Below are positions 44,076 to 55,206 of a stretch of DNA of 64,000 nucleotides, piece by piece. A program made the position numbers and the translations under genes. How positions within the stretch are numbered: position 1 is the first letter of the stretch; each line of letters starts with the position of its first letter. This DNA is from Pyrrhosoma nymphula (Eukaryota; Arthropoda; Insecta; Odonata; Coenagrionidae): contig OY754327.1 in the NCBI GenBank assembly GCA_963573305.1, forward strand, positions 138,796,855-138,860,854. Reading direction: 5' to 3'. The notes under the pieces were generated by a model, which ran no database searches, had not been told where the DNA came from, and worked only from the letters and a program-made list of their open reading frames with translations.

Positions 44076-45856
44076 CGGCCCTCGACCCCGGCCTCCCGTC
44101 CGACGCCATTGAACCAGCTTTCACCGCGGACCAAGCAGGAGGTATTGTCCCACTGCTGCACCTGCCGGGACCTCCGTCTCCGGGCCCACCGGAATTCCTG
44201 GAGGAGGCCGCCCAGGATGACCCAGTCATCGGCGAACTGCTGCGGTGGCACGACTCCGGTGAGCCCGGCGACGCGGTCCCCTGGGTGGAGCCCAAGTCGG
44301 ATGAGGACCAGGCCTCCGACTCCGGCTCTTCCCGAAGCAGCAGCCCCATCCACAGTGAGGCGGACACGGTGGAGGCCGACTCCTCCGCCACGGACACCGG
44401 GGAATTGCCTTCCAACGGCCCGGGCTTCGGCACGATGCGGATTCCAGACGACGACCCGCCAAACATGCTGCCGTTGGACCAGTTCCTCCGCCAACCTGAC
44501 CTGATGCCGGTTAACGCGGTGAGTCCGGACTTGGATGCCTTGCCCCCCATTCATGTGTTCTCGTATGATGACCCCAGTGTTGTCGAACTCGCCCTGATAG
44601 GTGCCAACTTGCCGCGGCCTGAGAACGCGCCTTTTATATTTTTAGATTCCGGAAGTGATACGGACCTTTTAAGATATTTAGACGCCCTGTGCCAAAGGGG
44701 TATTTTAATTAGACAAAAGCCCTCCTGCGCTTACCTGATTCCTAAGTCTGGAGGAGGAAACCGCTTGATTCATGATCTATCTCCATGGACCGAATTTTAC
44801 AGGAAGCCTAAGTTCAGGCTAAAAGACGCCGCCACAGCTATCACGATGATCCCGCGTGGTATGTGGTTAGCCAAATTAGATCTTAAAGATGCCTTTTACC
44901 AGTTATATATTGACCCCCGCCATACCAAGTTTTACGGTGTTCGAGCAGGAAAGAAATACTATTGCTTTCAGAGAGTTCCCATGGGACACTTATTAGCGCC
45001 GGCCGTCATGCAACGGTGGGCCCGCTCCGTGGCCCGCGAGATATATACCCGCTTCGGTGTCACTATGATACCGTATTTAGATGATTGGTTTTTGGTGGGG
45101 ACCTTGTGTCGTCGAGAAACGTGTGATAAAGTTAACAGTGTTACAGATTTTATTTCAAATGTGCTTGGTGTTACTTTAAATTTTACGAAATGTGTACTTG
45201 TCCCACGGCAAGAGATATTTTACTTAGGAGTGATTATAAATACATGTACCTCAACCCTACGGCTCACCCCCGCGGCCCTGGTCCGGCTGCATAGTGCTCT
45301 GTCAATTGTGCCCCGATTATGTGCCCTATACATTCCCAAATTCACTGGGTACGTCACCTGGATATGCTACATCCTCGGTCTGCCTTATTTCCTTATATCA
45401 CATACGTACCAGCGACGTACCCAGTGGTTGCACCGGTTTTATGACGAGGGTCTTTTTGCACGGACCTGCCAGTGCAGCACCTTTGCTGTGCAATACACCG
45501 GACATGCAGATGCTACGCCATTCCAGTGGGCGGTGGTCGCTCCTGAGCTGGGACTGGAGAAAATTGAGCGGTTCCCTGAGCAGCTGCCCATTTACTTCGC
45601 AGAGGCTACAGCAGCATTGAAGGGAATGTTGTATTTATTCCAAAATGTACCTTGTTTTTCTCATATCACGTTATTTGTTGATAATCAGGCTGTTCTGTGC
45701 GCCCTCCGGCGGGGAACAGGCCTCATGTGTACCCGTGATGAATTCTGTAACATGTTTTTAAAGATAATAAAGGATTCGACGCGAAATGCATCCTGGAGGT
45801 ACGTCCCTACCGCGGCCAATCTCGCCGACCCTCCATCGCGGACCGTACTCCCGTAG
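43913..45856 (+). CDS. Reverse transcriptase-RNase H polyprotein
   Basis: 647 aa. Residues 1-235 are acidic, Ser/Pro-rich and probably disordered. RT spans about 240-445 with SCAYLIPKSGGGNRLIHDLS, KLDLKDAFYQLYID (catalytic Asp about 323), PMGHLLAPAV and YLDDW (about 388-392; the other catalytic Asp pair). YLDDW is typical of DIRS-class RTs. The thumb/connection covers about 446-525 and RNase H about 526-645 with HADATP (Asp 533), YFAEA (Glu 564), LFVDNQAV (Asp 590) and NLADPPSR (Asp 639), a complete D-E-D-D set. It would copy the element's RNA and degrade the template. The frame is open for 1.9 kb, with no stop. Nothing follows RNase H before the terminal repeat, so the integration enzyme is missing, encoded elsewhere, or supplied in trans. 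Confidence 0.9.
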   Translation: MGNSSSYHRPKRAAAVAEHPSTAGDTRDSARASCIPAQRSHTGTSPPGAGAIELTALDPGLPSDAIEPAFTADQAGGIVPLLHLPGPPSPGPPEFLEEAAQDDPVIGELLRWHDSGEPGDAVPWVEPKSDEDQASDSGSSRSSSPIHSEADTVEADSSATDTGELPSNGPGFGTMRIPDDDPPNMLPLDQFLRQPDLMPVNAVSPDLDALPPIHVFSYDDPSVVELALIGANLPRPENAPFIFLDSGSDTDLLRYLDALCQRGILIRQKPSCAYLIPKSGGGNRLIHDLSPWTEFYRKPKFRLKDAATAITMIPRGMWLAKLDLKDAFYQLYIDPRHTKFYGVRAGKKYYCFQRVPMGHLLAPAVMQRWARSVAREIYTRFGVTMIPYLDDWFLVGTLCRRETCDKVNSVTDFISNVLGVTLNFTKCVLVPRQEIFYLGVIINTCTSTLRLTPAALVRLHSALSIVPRLCALYIPKFTGYVTWICYILGLPYFLISHTYQRRTQWLHRFYDEGLFARTCQCSTFAVQYTGHADATPFQWAVVAPELGLEKIERFPEQLPIYFAEATAALKGMLYLFQNVPCFSHITLFVDNQAVLCALRRGTGLMCTRDEFCNMFLKIIKDSTRNASWRYVPTAANLADPPSRTVLP

Positions 45857-45863
45857 CTTTTAT

Positions 45864-45971
45864 GCCTAGGTCGGCCCTATTGGTCGCGCCGAGGTATATA
45901 AGCGCAGGTGTGCGGGACCGAAACAGTTGAGTTGGAGATTGGCTGAAGTAGGGGCGTGCGCCCAGTCTCTC
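45864..45971 (+). repeat. Right 108-bp terminal direct repeat (A2)
   Basis: Same length and order as the left copy, including GAGGTATATAAGCGC and CGCCCAGTCTCTC. Begins 8 bp after the RT-RNase H stop codon; flanked by the short B1/B2 pair. Confidence 0.9.
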
Positions 45972-45998
45972 CCAGCCACTCCGTCCCTAGCTTTTTAT

Positions 45999-46825
45999 CG
46001 GGGCATTCCCATCATGACTAATGCCTTCCCCTCTCTTCCTTTCGAGGATCTTCCAAGCCTCCCCTCCCCAAGTAATGACTGTAGGATCGCAAGGCATGGT
46101 AGAATAGTATTTTCCGGATGGTGTGATATCCTTAACCCATTCTCCCCACATGAGCACTTCCATCGTTTGGTAGCCACTCCTCCCATCTCGCTTCGCGTGC
46201 TTCCCCAGATTCTTTTGTTTGCCCCGAATCGCTGACGAGTCATAGTTCTCAGCTTTGTTTGCTTTTCCCATCTACTCTTGTCCTCAGCTTCTTTCGGAGG
46301 GCTAAGGGATTCTAGGTTCATCACCGACCTTGACGTGATACTCCACCCCTACCCTTGTATCCCAAGCCCCTCCCCTATTGGAAGCCACCAGAGAAGTTCG
46401 GGTGTGGGAAAGCGATGAGTGAAATGTGATACTTTTGGCTCGTGGTTGTAACAGACAAGTGACTTCTGGCAGGCAAGGATGATGATGCAGCAGTTCATCG
46501 TAGAAAAGTCTTGGGGTAAATGGGCTGAGAGCAGGCTGATAAATTTAAAGGTCTACGGTGAAAACTTTGGCAACCTGGAAAATACACTTTATGTGATATT
46601 ACTGGACACATGCCTCAAATCATTCATTTTATTTTCCGCTTGATCGCATCTGATAGTGCATACTTCTCTGCCTTTAACTTGAATCTGATTAACGTGAAGA
46701 ATTTCGTGTATTAAATCCTCATTTTAGAGCATATTCTTTGACTTTTTATAAATAAGATAGCAGTACGGTGATAATCTCAGAAAATACGAGGTATTTTTCG
46801 TTAATTTTCGGAAAGTACGTTTAGT
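45999..46825. other. Unassigned intronic DNA
   Basis: A C/T-rich segment to about 46400 (open frames on both strands, no recognised domain), then AT-rich DNA. Could include a further fragment of the neighbouring retroelement, but no repeat supports this. Confidence 0.35.
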
Positions 46826-47861
46826 TCGAACCCGGATAATTCGAAGTACAATTCTTTTGGTCCCATGAAATTCGAATTAACGAGGTTTTACTGTATTGGT
46901 CATACTTTCATTAATTTCATCACTCACATCCTCAGTTTGACAATCTAGTAAGCACAACTGAACCATATCCTGTATGAACAGATGCAGTGGAATCATTTTC
47001 GTTTTTGACGATGTTGTTAGTGATAGATGAATCACAATTATCACTCGTTGTGGTATCACCGTCCATGCAAATCCAATCTGAATCATCAACAATTTCTCTT
47101 TCAGTACTACCACCTACCTGTTAGCAATTGGAAGTATGTCCACGTTCGTTGGATGACATAGCACAGTGAGTGGTCCGCCGATTAAATATTTTTTGATTGA
47201 TGACTTCACCAATCCAAGGTTTGCAGGATCAGGTGGTTTGAGGTATGCATACACCTCTACATTATTTGACACAATGTGATTCTTTCCTCTGCTTCTGTGT
47301 GTTGTAAGATATTTTCGAAGGTTCGATGTTGATTTGAAGGGCCGCGAGAAATATGCTTGGAGCACAGTTTACATACTGCATGGATCGTATCATCAGGATA
47401 AATCTTAAAACTCCCCCAAACTTCTGACAACATCATCTGTTGATTTGTTATAACCTTAACTAGAAATTGATTCTGCCATGTAGCTTATCTTCTTACGTTA
47501 ATTGACAACTGATTCGCATACCTCATTGCCACTGTTGACACAATCTCAACAGCAACACTGCCCAACACTCCGGTACAGCAACGCCATCCGGTGACATCGT
47601 GAAATTGCAACATCGAGTAAATTGAAAATAACAGTTTTAAAGAATTGTTGATTTAAAATACGTTATTTTAAGCTATGAATGGAAAATAAAAGAACCTCGT
47701 GCTAGACACTAACCGTGACCTTGAAGACAACTAAGAGCATTTCTGGTTTGGGTGCAAAATTTATTTCCTTGCAACCACTCTGTGCCAGTTCCTAAGTACA
47801 GACTTTACGCGATCAGAACTGGCAGTACCGAGAACCGGGTACGAGAATTGACCCAACCCTA
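46826..47861 (-). mobile_element. hAT element relic (minus) truncated by a Tigger end
   Basis: At 47836-47861 lies an inverted TAGGGTTGGGTCAATTCTCG, a hAT-type terminus reading leftward, followed on the minus strand by a BED-like zinc finger fragment at about 47270-47400. At 46826-46893 the end of a different TA-type family (inverted CAGTAAAACCTCGTTAATTC) is present. The hAT 3' part is lost. Confidence 0.55.
47265..47400 (-). pseudogene. BED zinc-finger fragment of hAT transposase
   Basis: The minus-strand reading gives TIHAVCKLCSKHISRGPSNQ followed by FENILQHTEAEE. The C-x2-C pair with a downstream H and the ISRG...L..H layout resemble BED fingers at the N terminus of hAT transposases. The final His pair is disturbed and the frame is short; no catalytic segment is visible. 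Confidence 0.5.
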
Positions 47862-48641
47862 ATTAGCACCCACATTATCAACTGGTTGAGGAACACCCTA
47901 CAGTTGCATTAATTTTCCATAATAACTAATCTGAATAAAAATATATCTTAATAATGATCATGAAGGTTAATATCCGCTTGATCAAACAAATGAAACATCT
48001 ATTTTCTAAGAATGAAAGTAAGTCTGTCATAAATACTGTACTCATAAGATGCATGCAAACACAGACATAGCCAGTGTGCCTGCAATGGTTGTCAAAATTG
48101 GCTGCAAGCTCTCACTGCCGTAATGGTATACGTAACACCAAGCCAAGTGCAACATACAAGGTGTGCAAACTGTTGCTTTTCAAATGCTATCTAATTTTAA
48201 CCTAGCAACATTGTTATACAGACGAACGGAAAATATCTTAGTGTATCATTTTAGGTCTCATTATTTGTAGAACTAAATCCATGACACAAAATTGTGCAAA
48301 TTCTCCATAGGGAGAATAATGGAATGACAAAGAGTTCAAATACCATGTCTTTCTCAATCCTGAACATCGTAAAATATCTTAACCATAGCAATGTAATTTT
48401 CTTAAATACAACCGACTAGCATACTTAACTCTATCCTTAATTTTCAGTTTAATGTTATCGAGCTTGAAGCTAGACAAGGAAGCCTGATATTGGAAATAAT
48501 TACCAGACAAATAACTCCAGTGGGCTGAAAATAACAAGACCTTTCCAAATCTACGACAAATTTTTAATGCTGAATTTACTACTCAATTTTACTTCATCTA
48601 AAAATGAACAAAACAGTTATTTTATTAACATCAATACATAC

Positions 48642-48815
48642 CATGACATGTTCCCTAAAAACTGAGAGTAAAATCCTCTTCATATCTTTGGCATCAATAT
48701 CTTGATCCAAGTTTGTAACTTGCAATTCGACAGGGCTGAAAGAACCGTTCCCCAAGGTAGACACAGTACTTCCACTACCACCAGTTTGCACTGAATGAAT
48801 CGGATGAAAGTAATG
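48642..48815 (-). CDS. MARF1: MARF1-like exon, first half of the RRM
   Basis: 174 nt, phase 0 in and out. Encodes HYFHPIHSVQTGGSGSTVST, then VELQVTNLDQDIDAKDMKRI and LLSVFREHVM: RNP2 (LQVTNL) and helix 1 of an RNA-recognition motif. Acceptor AG is at 48817-48816 (ATCTTTCCAG), donor at 48641-48640 (ATG|gtatgt). MARF1 proteins carry an RRM immediately before the LOTUS array, as here. The preceding linker exons are Ser/Pro-rich. Confidence 0.92.
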
Positions 48816-50457
48816 CTGGAAAGATAAGGTTATAACAACAATGTTAGAAAAATATTCCCATCGTTAAAGAAAAGAGTATACCCATGGTGGTATTTCCTGA
48901 AAGTTTTAAAGGAATTTCTACTCTGATACAAATCCATGTCAAAATATCTGCATAGTTCCAAGGAGCAAATTACAATATTGGTCTTGATTTTAAGTGCATA
49001 TGCAGTTTCATTGTTTGTTTCAATGGCAACAAAGTGAAATATTGTCAACGGAGGTTGCAGGAGTAAAGAAATTGCAATGGCTTCCCATAATGGAGTCTTG
49101 CATGTGGGCGATATTTTTCTGAGGAATCCTGAGCATTACTAGGGTGCTACTTGGAGAGCACTTTAAGTGCAATACTCCGTCCATCAGACAGGGCATTAAA
49201 ACTGCAGGCCTCTTTGCACCTTTTGTTCATGGTAGACATAGGCCAAAACCATTTTTCTCTCTGCCCTCCCTCAATTTTAGAAATATTTCATCCCATTCTA
49301 CTATAACCAACTCGACAACCTGGATCCACCCTAACTTTTTTTTAAAAGATAAATTGTTTATACTAACAGAATGTTATTAGTACATTGCTAGAATGATGTG
49401 CTAGTTTTATCTTAATAAAATCAGTAATTCCTAGATATTGAGTGTTGACATAAATGCCACATGGGGCAAATGTTGTTGACATAAATGCCACATGGGGCAG
49501 CGAGAATACAGCTGCATGGGTTTGATATGCTTTTATGGTTTTCACTGCTTTTTATAATGATGTTGAATATTTTATAGTAATTACTATGCATTGTGCATGG
49601 ATATTTAAAAATTTGCCAATCCTCTACCACCTCCTACCTATAAATTTAAGACATTTTAGAGATAATTAAGATAAGGATTTCAATATTTATGGGATGTTTG
49701 GACTTCTTAGCTCCAGGAAAAAATTTGATGAATTTTAATGCAATAGAAATGGAGTTATGGGTGAAACAAAAAATCAACATGTGTTGCATGTTGCGGCACT
49801 ATAGGGACCATGCCCAAATTTCAATTGCCCACATTCCAGAAACTATTGACAGTAGGAGGCTAAAATCTAATTTGGTCACCATTCTTATCAAAATGTATGT
49901 CCACATGCAAATTTCATGAAAATCAGAGTCGGTGAGTTTCATTTGGTTAAAATATTGGTTGATTTGACATGGAATGACCCTGTATCCATTTCCAAAATTA
50001 GATGAAAAGTTAGGGAGGGAAGCATAAAAACAGATGAATATGGTATGTATGGACCCTAGTACTGTTCATGGCAATAATATGTAATATCTAGGGAAGAACT
50101 GGGTAGTACAGACCATCTAGAGTAAAATTTGACCTCTGTAGTGTGTCAGTGGTCACTTAGCATGTGCGTGGCATTCCCTTGCCATGTAAGACCCACGGAT
50201 GATTTTCAAGCAATTATTTTGGGGAAAAAGGAATCTTATATACTGTCAAATACAGTAATTTAAATCAAAAGCACACATCAAAACAAATTTATATGACTCA
50301 TTACTTGATTTTAAATACAATGAAGAGATCTGAAAAATTATTTTTATCAGCCATTGATTTTACACACTGACCCTTTTTTGTCCCTTCAACAATGTATTAT
50401 TGCAGCTTTACTGTAAATATATTTTCGAACATAATAATAGTGAACATTTGGACTCAC
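48816..50457. other. Intron between linker and RRM exons
   Basis: AT-rich, with a two-copy 31-bp tandem repeat at 49443-49504 (TGTTGACATAAATGCCACAT core). No gene or TE ends recognised. Confidence 0.6.
49443..49504. repeat. 31-bp tandem duplication
   Basis: Two copies of TGTTGACATAAATGCCACAT + GGGGCA at 49443 and 49474, period 31, nearly identical. Confidence 0.9.
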
Positions 50458-50906
50458 TTCTGGATCTGATTCTGTTGTTTTATATGAGGAAACAGGACTG
50501 CAGGAACGCATTTCTGATTGCCAACTATTACCACCACTCATCCAGCTGCTCACATTACCATGAGACCACATTTCCTTCTCTAGTGAACCAACGGCGACAA
50601 CATGAGGTAAAGGGGTATGGCACTTAAAAGCACTCATCTCACTTGAAACAGTCTTTGATGAATTTTTATCTCCTTTTGGCAAAACTCCAGGAAAATACTG
50701 ATTACTTGGTCTATGTAATCTTTGAGATTCCACAGATCCATCAGCTGTTAGGGGTGAGGGTGTCCTGCTCCTCTTAGAGACTGTAATATGCTCTTGACTA
50801 TATGATGATGAAAAGGAATTTTCAGGTCCCATACTTGTTTTTAACATAACTGGGTCAACACCTCTCATAGGATCAATGTCTTCATTTACCTCTTCTGATT
50901 GAGAAA
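50458..50906 (-). CDS. MARF1: MARF1-like exon, disordered linker B
   Basis: 449 nt, entering phase 1 (G + TT = Val) and leaving phase 0. Encodes VSQSEEVNEDIDPMRGVDPV, then SKRSRTPSPLTADGSVESQR and HNVSS-like Ser-rich sequence ending SYKTTESDPE. No folded domain is recognised. It is assigned to the MARF1-like gene because its phases join both neighbours exactly and the order fits the Ser/Pro-rich linker between the NYN/first RRM part and the second RRM in vertebrate MARF1. Acceptor AG is at 50908-50907 (CTATTTCAG), donor at 50457-50456 (GAA|gtgagt). Confidence 0.82.
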
Positions 50907-50999
50907 CTGAAATAGATTCAATAGTAAAAATACAAAATGCTTATCCTTTTAAATTTAAATTTGGAGAACCTCCAAGTAAGTAACATTATTTATTACAAA

Positions 51000-51900
51000 T
51001 TATTTTACCACCAAAAATGTCAGCACAATCAGAAGTAAACAACAACAATTGTTTCCACGATTACATTACTTGTCAACAGTGCCACCAAAACATTAGAAAT
51101 ACCCAGGAATAAGTCTTAAAATAACTTTATACTCCAAAAGGTAGAATGAAAGTAGTTAAAAATAAGTAATGATTTTAATGGGAAAATGAAACCATGCAAC
51201 TTATACAGGATGAATAATGTTTTGACTCATTCGACAGATAAGAAGCCAAAAAATATTATACACAGGCACAAATGGCCAATGCACCACTTATATCAGTTCA
51301 TCCTAACAATTTTTAACCTTTTTTCACCTGCAGTCATTGGCAATAGCTAGATCATGAATGGAAGAGTCAATGGGTAGGATTGAGTGACCACAAGATAGTT
51401 ACCTTATTATTGTTGAAAATTTTTGAAAAAACAACAAACACATTGATAGAATAATAAATGATCATTAAATAGTATAACTGCAATAAGAATATTGATACTT
51501 ATTCAATAAATGATGAAAGATTAAAAATAGATAAGATACACTAATAAACTCCATAATGTGCTAATCTATCATAGGAGATACACATTGATTTTCTCATGAA
51601 GAAACTCAGCTCCTCATGTAACCATGTTCATTATTTCTGTAATTCAGTCAGTCATTTAATAACTTTATTTTGGTATGCTTCATTCCGACATGTTGGAAAA
51701 CATTTTCTGGGGTACATTTCACATTATATCAAAATTTTTACAATTCAAAAGTATTATGTCAGAGTCATTGCTAAGGAGTCACATCGTACCCATTCCAATC
51801 TCATTAGACTTTCCATATGTTTACATACTTACAAGTGGTATGTTTAACAGGTAAAATCTTAATAAATTTTATCGTATTTCTTATGTTCACCAACAGAACA
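51000..51900. other. Unassigned intronic DNA
   Basis: AT-rich intron between the two linker exons; no TE end or coding similarity recognised. Confidence 0.5.
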
Positions 51901-51904
51901 CCAG

Positions 51905-52943
51905 GGGGCTTATTCTCTATCTCGAAGCTACCGATGCCGTAGCTTCGAATAAGCTACCAGAATTGGCTTCCAACCGTATTCTCTAACTCACGGGAGCTTT
52001 CTCAAGAACGTAATAGGAAGTGGAGAGAGGTTTGGCGAAAGGCGGGTATGAGAATCTTTTTAAACCAAATCAGCGGAAACTTCATTTCTGGTGACGTCAT
52101 TCTTAGAACCAATGGGAAAGCTCGTCTCAAATGTTTTTCCGTGGATAAAACTGGTGAAACCTGTTTTAAGGCCGATTTAGACGAAGAAGATGTACGTGCA
52201 TCGTGTTTAGCGAAAAATTCCACGCATTAAAAATCATGCGAGCAAAATTCTTATTCTTATAAAAATGTTTTATTTTTGCTAACATAATCTCGTGAACAAT
52301 CTCGTGAATACGAACGCCCGACGTCCATCTTGGCTGTTTTGATCACTTGAAATAAGATTGTTTGTAAATATATTCGGGAATTAGGGTTCATGTCGATGAT
52401 ATGATTCAATACTATTCGTGCTATTTGCTTTCATCAATTACTAGTTGCTTCAAATCATTTAAATAATATACGAAGATGAAACTTTCAAAAGAAATGCGAA
52501 GGTGATACACGTTACCACGGCCCACTAAGTATCCTGGGCTGGAATCCATTATGGGCTGGAATCACATAACTCACCGAAGGTAAATATGGCTTTCCATCAC
52601 TCCAGTTAATATCTTTTTTGTGAAAAATCCCACTAATGGCGAAAATGACAAAGTAACCCAGTGAAAGTGCAAGGAATGCGCATTTGATAAATGTAAGAAA
52701 CATACCCGTGCGTTGGATAATTTTAGATAGATAAGCGTAATAAAATGACCAATATTTAAGCAGGGTATTCGGAGGCCGCGCTTCATGAGGCTACCATGGG
52801 AGCTTATTGGGGCTACGGAAGTAGCTTCTGCTTGCTCTTTCTCCGGTAGCTTCCATGATAGAGAATACCGATGGGAGCAAGTAGCTTATTGAAGCATCTT
52901 TTCGCCAGAAAGCTCCGATGCTTCGAGTTAGAGAATAAGCCCC
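51905..52943. mobile_element. Harbinger-like MITE, GGGGCTTATTCTC family, copy 2
   Basis: Ends GGGGCTTATTCTCTATCTCG and inverted GGGGCTTATTCTCTAACTCG; CAG flanks on both sides (51902-51904, 52944-52946). About 1.04 kb. The interior shares long blocks with copy 1 (31183-31974) in opposite orientation (e.g. TTATTAAATGCGCATTCCTT type sequence) plus extra DNA at 51950-52240. No transposase. Confidence 0.8.
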
Positions 52944-52949
52944 CAGGAA

Positions 52950-53944
52950 TTCTAGCTATCTTAATTCAAGTAATGTTAGAGTGTGAACTAAAAAATTAGG
53001 CCTTATATAAAAGGGAATTAGAATATATAATAACAGCCTAATGAGCTAAAGTGTATTACATGTAACAGTGTTTTTAAAGCCAGAGTTAAGTCTCTTCTCC
53101 CAGAAAGACTACGCCACTCATTTGATATTTGAATGGTAATTGACCTTGTCTATACATATATCTTTATTGTATTTTGATCTTTTGATATAATTTTTAATAG
53201 TGTAAGTTCCTTCAAATTGTACCTTTTTGACATGCCAAATACAATGTATGTATAAAACAAATCCTTTGGCAAAGAAAGTACAGGTACTGTTATCATCAAC
53301 ATACTATTCAGATACTACTATACATAAAGTTATTATAGTCATTAACATACTATTCACATTTGTCCCCTCCCCCTTTGTTTTCCTTACCATTATGTGGCTA
53401 CCTTAACACTCCCTGCCACATTCCCCCGTGGCAGCTTCCAGGGTATTATGCAAGTAGCTTTAGAATAGGACTTTTTTTTTGCCATGCGTTTAGTTGGAAA
53501 ATGGGTATTTATGGCTTTAAAGTCAAGCATCTCTAATCAGGGAGTCAGTAATACGGGAGCACCCATTGTATGATAGTGTAGCGGAAACAACTACATACAT
53601 TTGAGTTTTTATTTTAATTTTCACCTCTTTCTTTATAAACTGCTATTACTGCACATAACTCTTGATGCAGTTTTTCCCAATGAAGGTCTTAAATCAACCC
53701 AATTAAAGGGCCTACTAAGTGGTTTCTTCCTCTTGAGATGTTATTAGCATTGATCGGAATCGAAGACTCCCTCACTCCCAGATCTTGGAATACATAAACC
53801 CCCTCCCTGCTTAACGCTCTTAATTTGGTCCAGACAATTCAAGCGCTAATGGAAAAAGCACTATTCAGAGCATAAAACTGTGTAAGGAATAATGCTAAGG
53901 TAAATAATTCATTCCCAAGATCCTTGTTGAACGATTTGAAACTA
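52950..53944. other. Unassigned intronic DNA
   Basis: No coding similarity or TE termini recognised; AT-rich with a pyrimidine-rich stretch near 53360-53440. Confidence 0.45.
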
Positions 53945-54734
53945 CAGTCAACTCTCGATAATCTGTGTGATAATCGAAAAACACGGATAACCTAAAAACA
54001 TGGAAAATGTGGTCGTGATATTGACATTTCACTTCCTAGGATAGTAACTATTTCACATAACAGACTGCAGCGGTTACCGCAAGACAACTTGAAATACTAA
54101 ATATTACTGTTGTTTCAAAATATAATAATATCATAAACATTTATAAATTTACAGTTTCTAATGCTTGAAACACAACATAATGGGTACTTACTTAGCTTGA
54201 CCACGTAGATAATAACAGCTGACATCTTGCTTATTTTCAGTAAATGTATGACATCGAAGTGATTATATAATACAAAACATTGTTATAATTGTGAGCCTCC
54301 GATATATTGTGACATAATATATAGATTCGGCATTAGTAGGATTAAAAATATTTCGTATTACAATTGACTGCAGGTAGTACGCCAAGAAAACAAGTGAATA
54401 ACGAAATGCTAATTTTCCAGTTTTTTTATTTTGAATGTCATGAAACAAAAAAGATAATGGGCGCTTAACTTGACCATATCGATAATAAAAAACAATAGCA
54501 TATCTTGCGTATTTGAAGTCAATGTAAAAATCATTATTGAAGTGAATATCAGAATAGAGTAATTCTTTTTTTGTGAATCTCGGAAATAACAATTAATTTT
54601 TTGCTGTTTACTTGATTTCTTCATTTTTTCTTTTATTGCAGTTCTTATATTTCTGGCTGAGATAACGTCGCAATAATCAAAATAATTTTGTCGCATGTAA
54701 TCCAGCTAAGTTTCAACACTCACCAGAGCTTCTG

Positions 54735-54968
54735 TGGGGGTGCCAACTCTTCTTCATTTACGTATTTTGTGAACTCCAAGCGAAAAGCATCAGCGGCTGA
54801 AACACTGCCACTCAATGCTGCTGCTCTCCCTGAATAGCAATTTCACGAATTCTATGTCGCCGCTTGAATGTCGCCAACCACCCAGAAGAAGCTTTAAAAT
54901 CCCCTTCTATCCCTAGAGACTCGTGAAAATGTTTAGCCTGCTGTGCGCATATGGGGCCTGAGACAGGT
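54735..54968 (-). pseudogene. Tigger C transposase, second DNA-binding block
   Basis: Reads GPICAQQAKHFHESLGIEGD, FKASSGWLATFKRRHRIREI, then after a stop/frame change LSGSVSAADAFRLEFTKYVN and EEELAPPQKLW. This is the FHE.LG..GDFKAS.GWL..FK.RHGIRE...GE..S block of jerky/Tigger transposases, leading toward the first catalytic Asp. The DDE domain to the left (53.95-54.7 kb) is not recognisable. A dead copy. Confidence 0.8.
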
Positions 54969-54973
54969 ATACT

Positions 54974-55149
54974 TTTTAAGTATGTGATACATTTATCATT
55001 GTATAGGGACGCGCTTATTTATATTTATGTAGCCGGGAGCAACACATATTGTTGGTATCTGTTTGGTTTGTACGTTATCAGAGTTAATAAAGTCTAAGTT
55101 CATTTCAATGGAGAGACTGGAACTTCGATTTCTTTTCCACACCTCAACA
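54974..55149 (+). repeat. copia 5' LTR with primer-binding site
   Basis: About 176 bp from TTTTAAG (a decayed TGTTGAG) to CCTCAACA. TGGTAGAGGACC at 55150-55161 resembles the initiator-tRNA-derived site TGGTAGCAGAGC used by many copia elements. Only the final dozen bases of the 3' LTR remain. Confidence 0.55.
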
Positions 55150-55206
55150 TGGTAGAGGACCGTGGTTATTGTAGAAATTATCGTTGGAAATACGAGTACG
55201 ACAAAA

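Larger units (their letters stand above)
43111..45998 (+). mobile_element. Compact DIRS-like RT-RNase H retroelement
   Basis: Bounded by 108-bp direct repeats (43111-43218, 45864-45971), each with a TATATAA box. A short segment before the right repeat (ACTCCCGTAGCTTTTAT) recurs in altered form after it (ACTCCGTCCCTAGCTTTTTAT), giving an A1...B1-A2-B2 arrangement like the split direct repeats of PAT/Ngaro-type tyrosine-recombinase elements. Coding: broken gag-like frames, then an intact 647-codon RT-RNase H frame ending 8 bp before the right repeat. No integrase, tyrosine recombinase or endonuclease was found. The interior is far more GC-rich than the window, suggesting recent arrival. It sits in sense opposite to the MARF1-like gene. 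Confidence 0.8.

Noticed and set aside
43973..44554. Long antisense open frames (up to 193 codons)
   Set aside because: They lie opposite the RT N-terminal region in very GC-rich DNA, where stops are rare. No domain and no splice signals.
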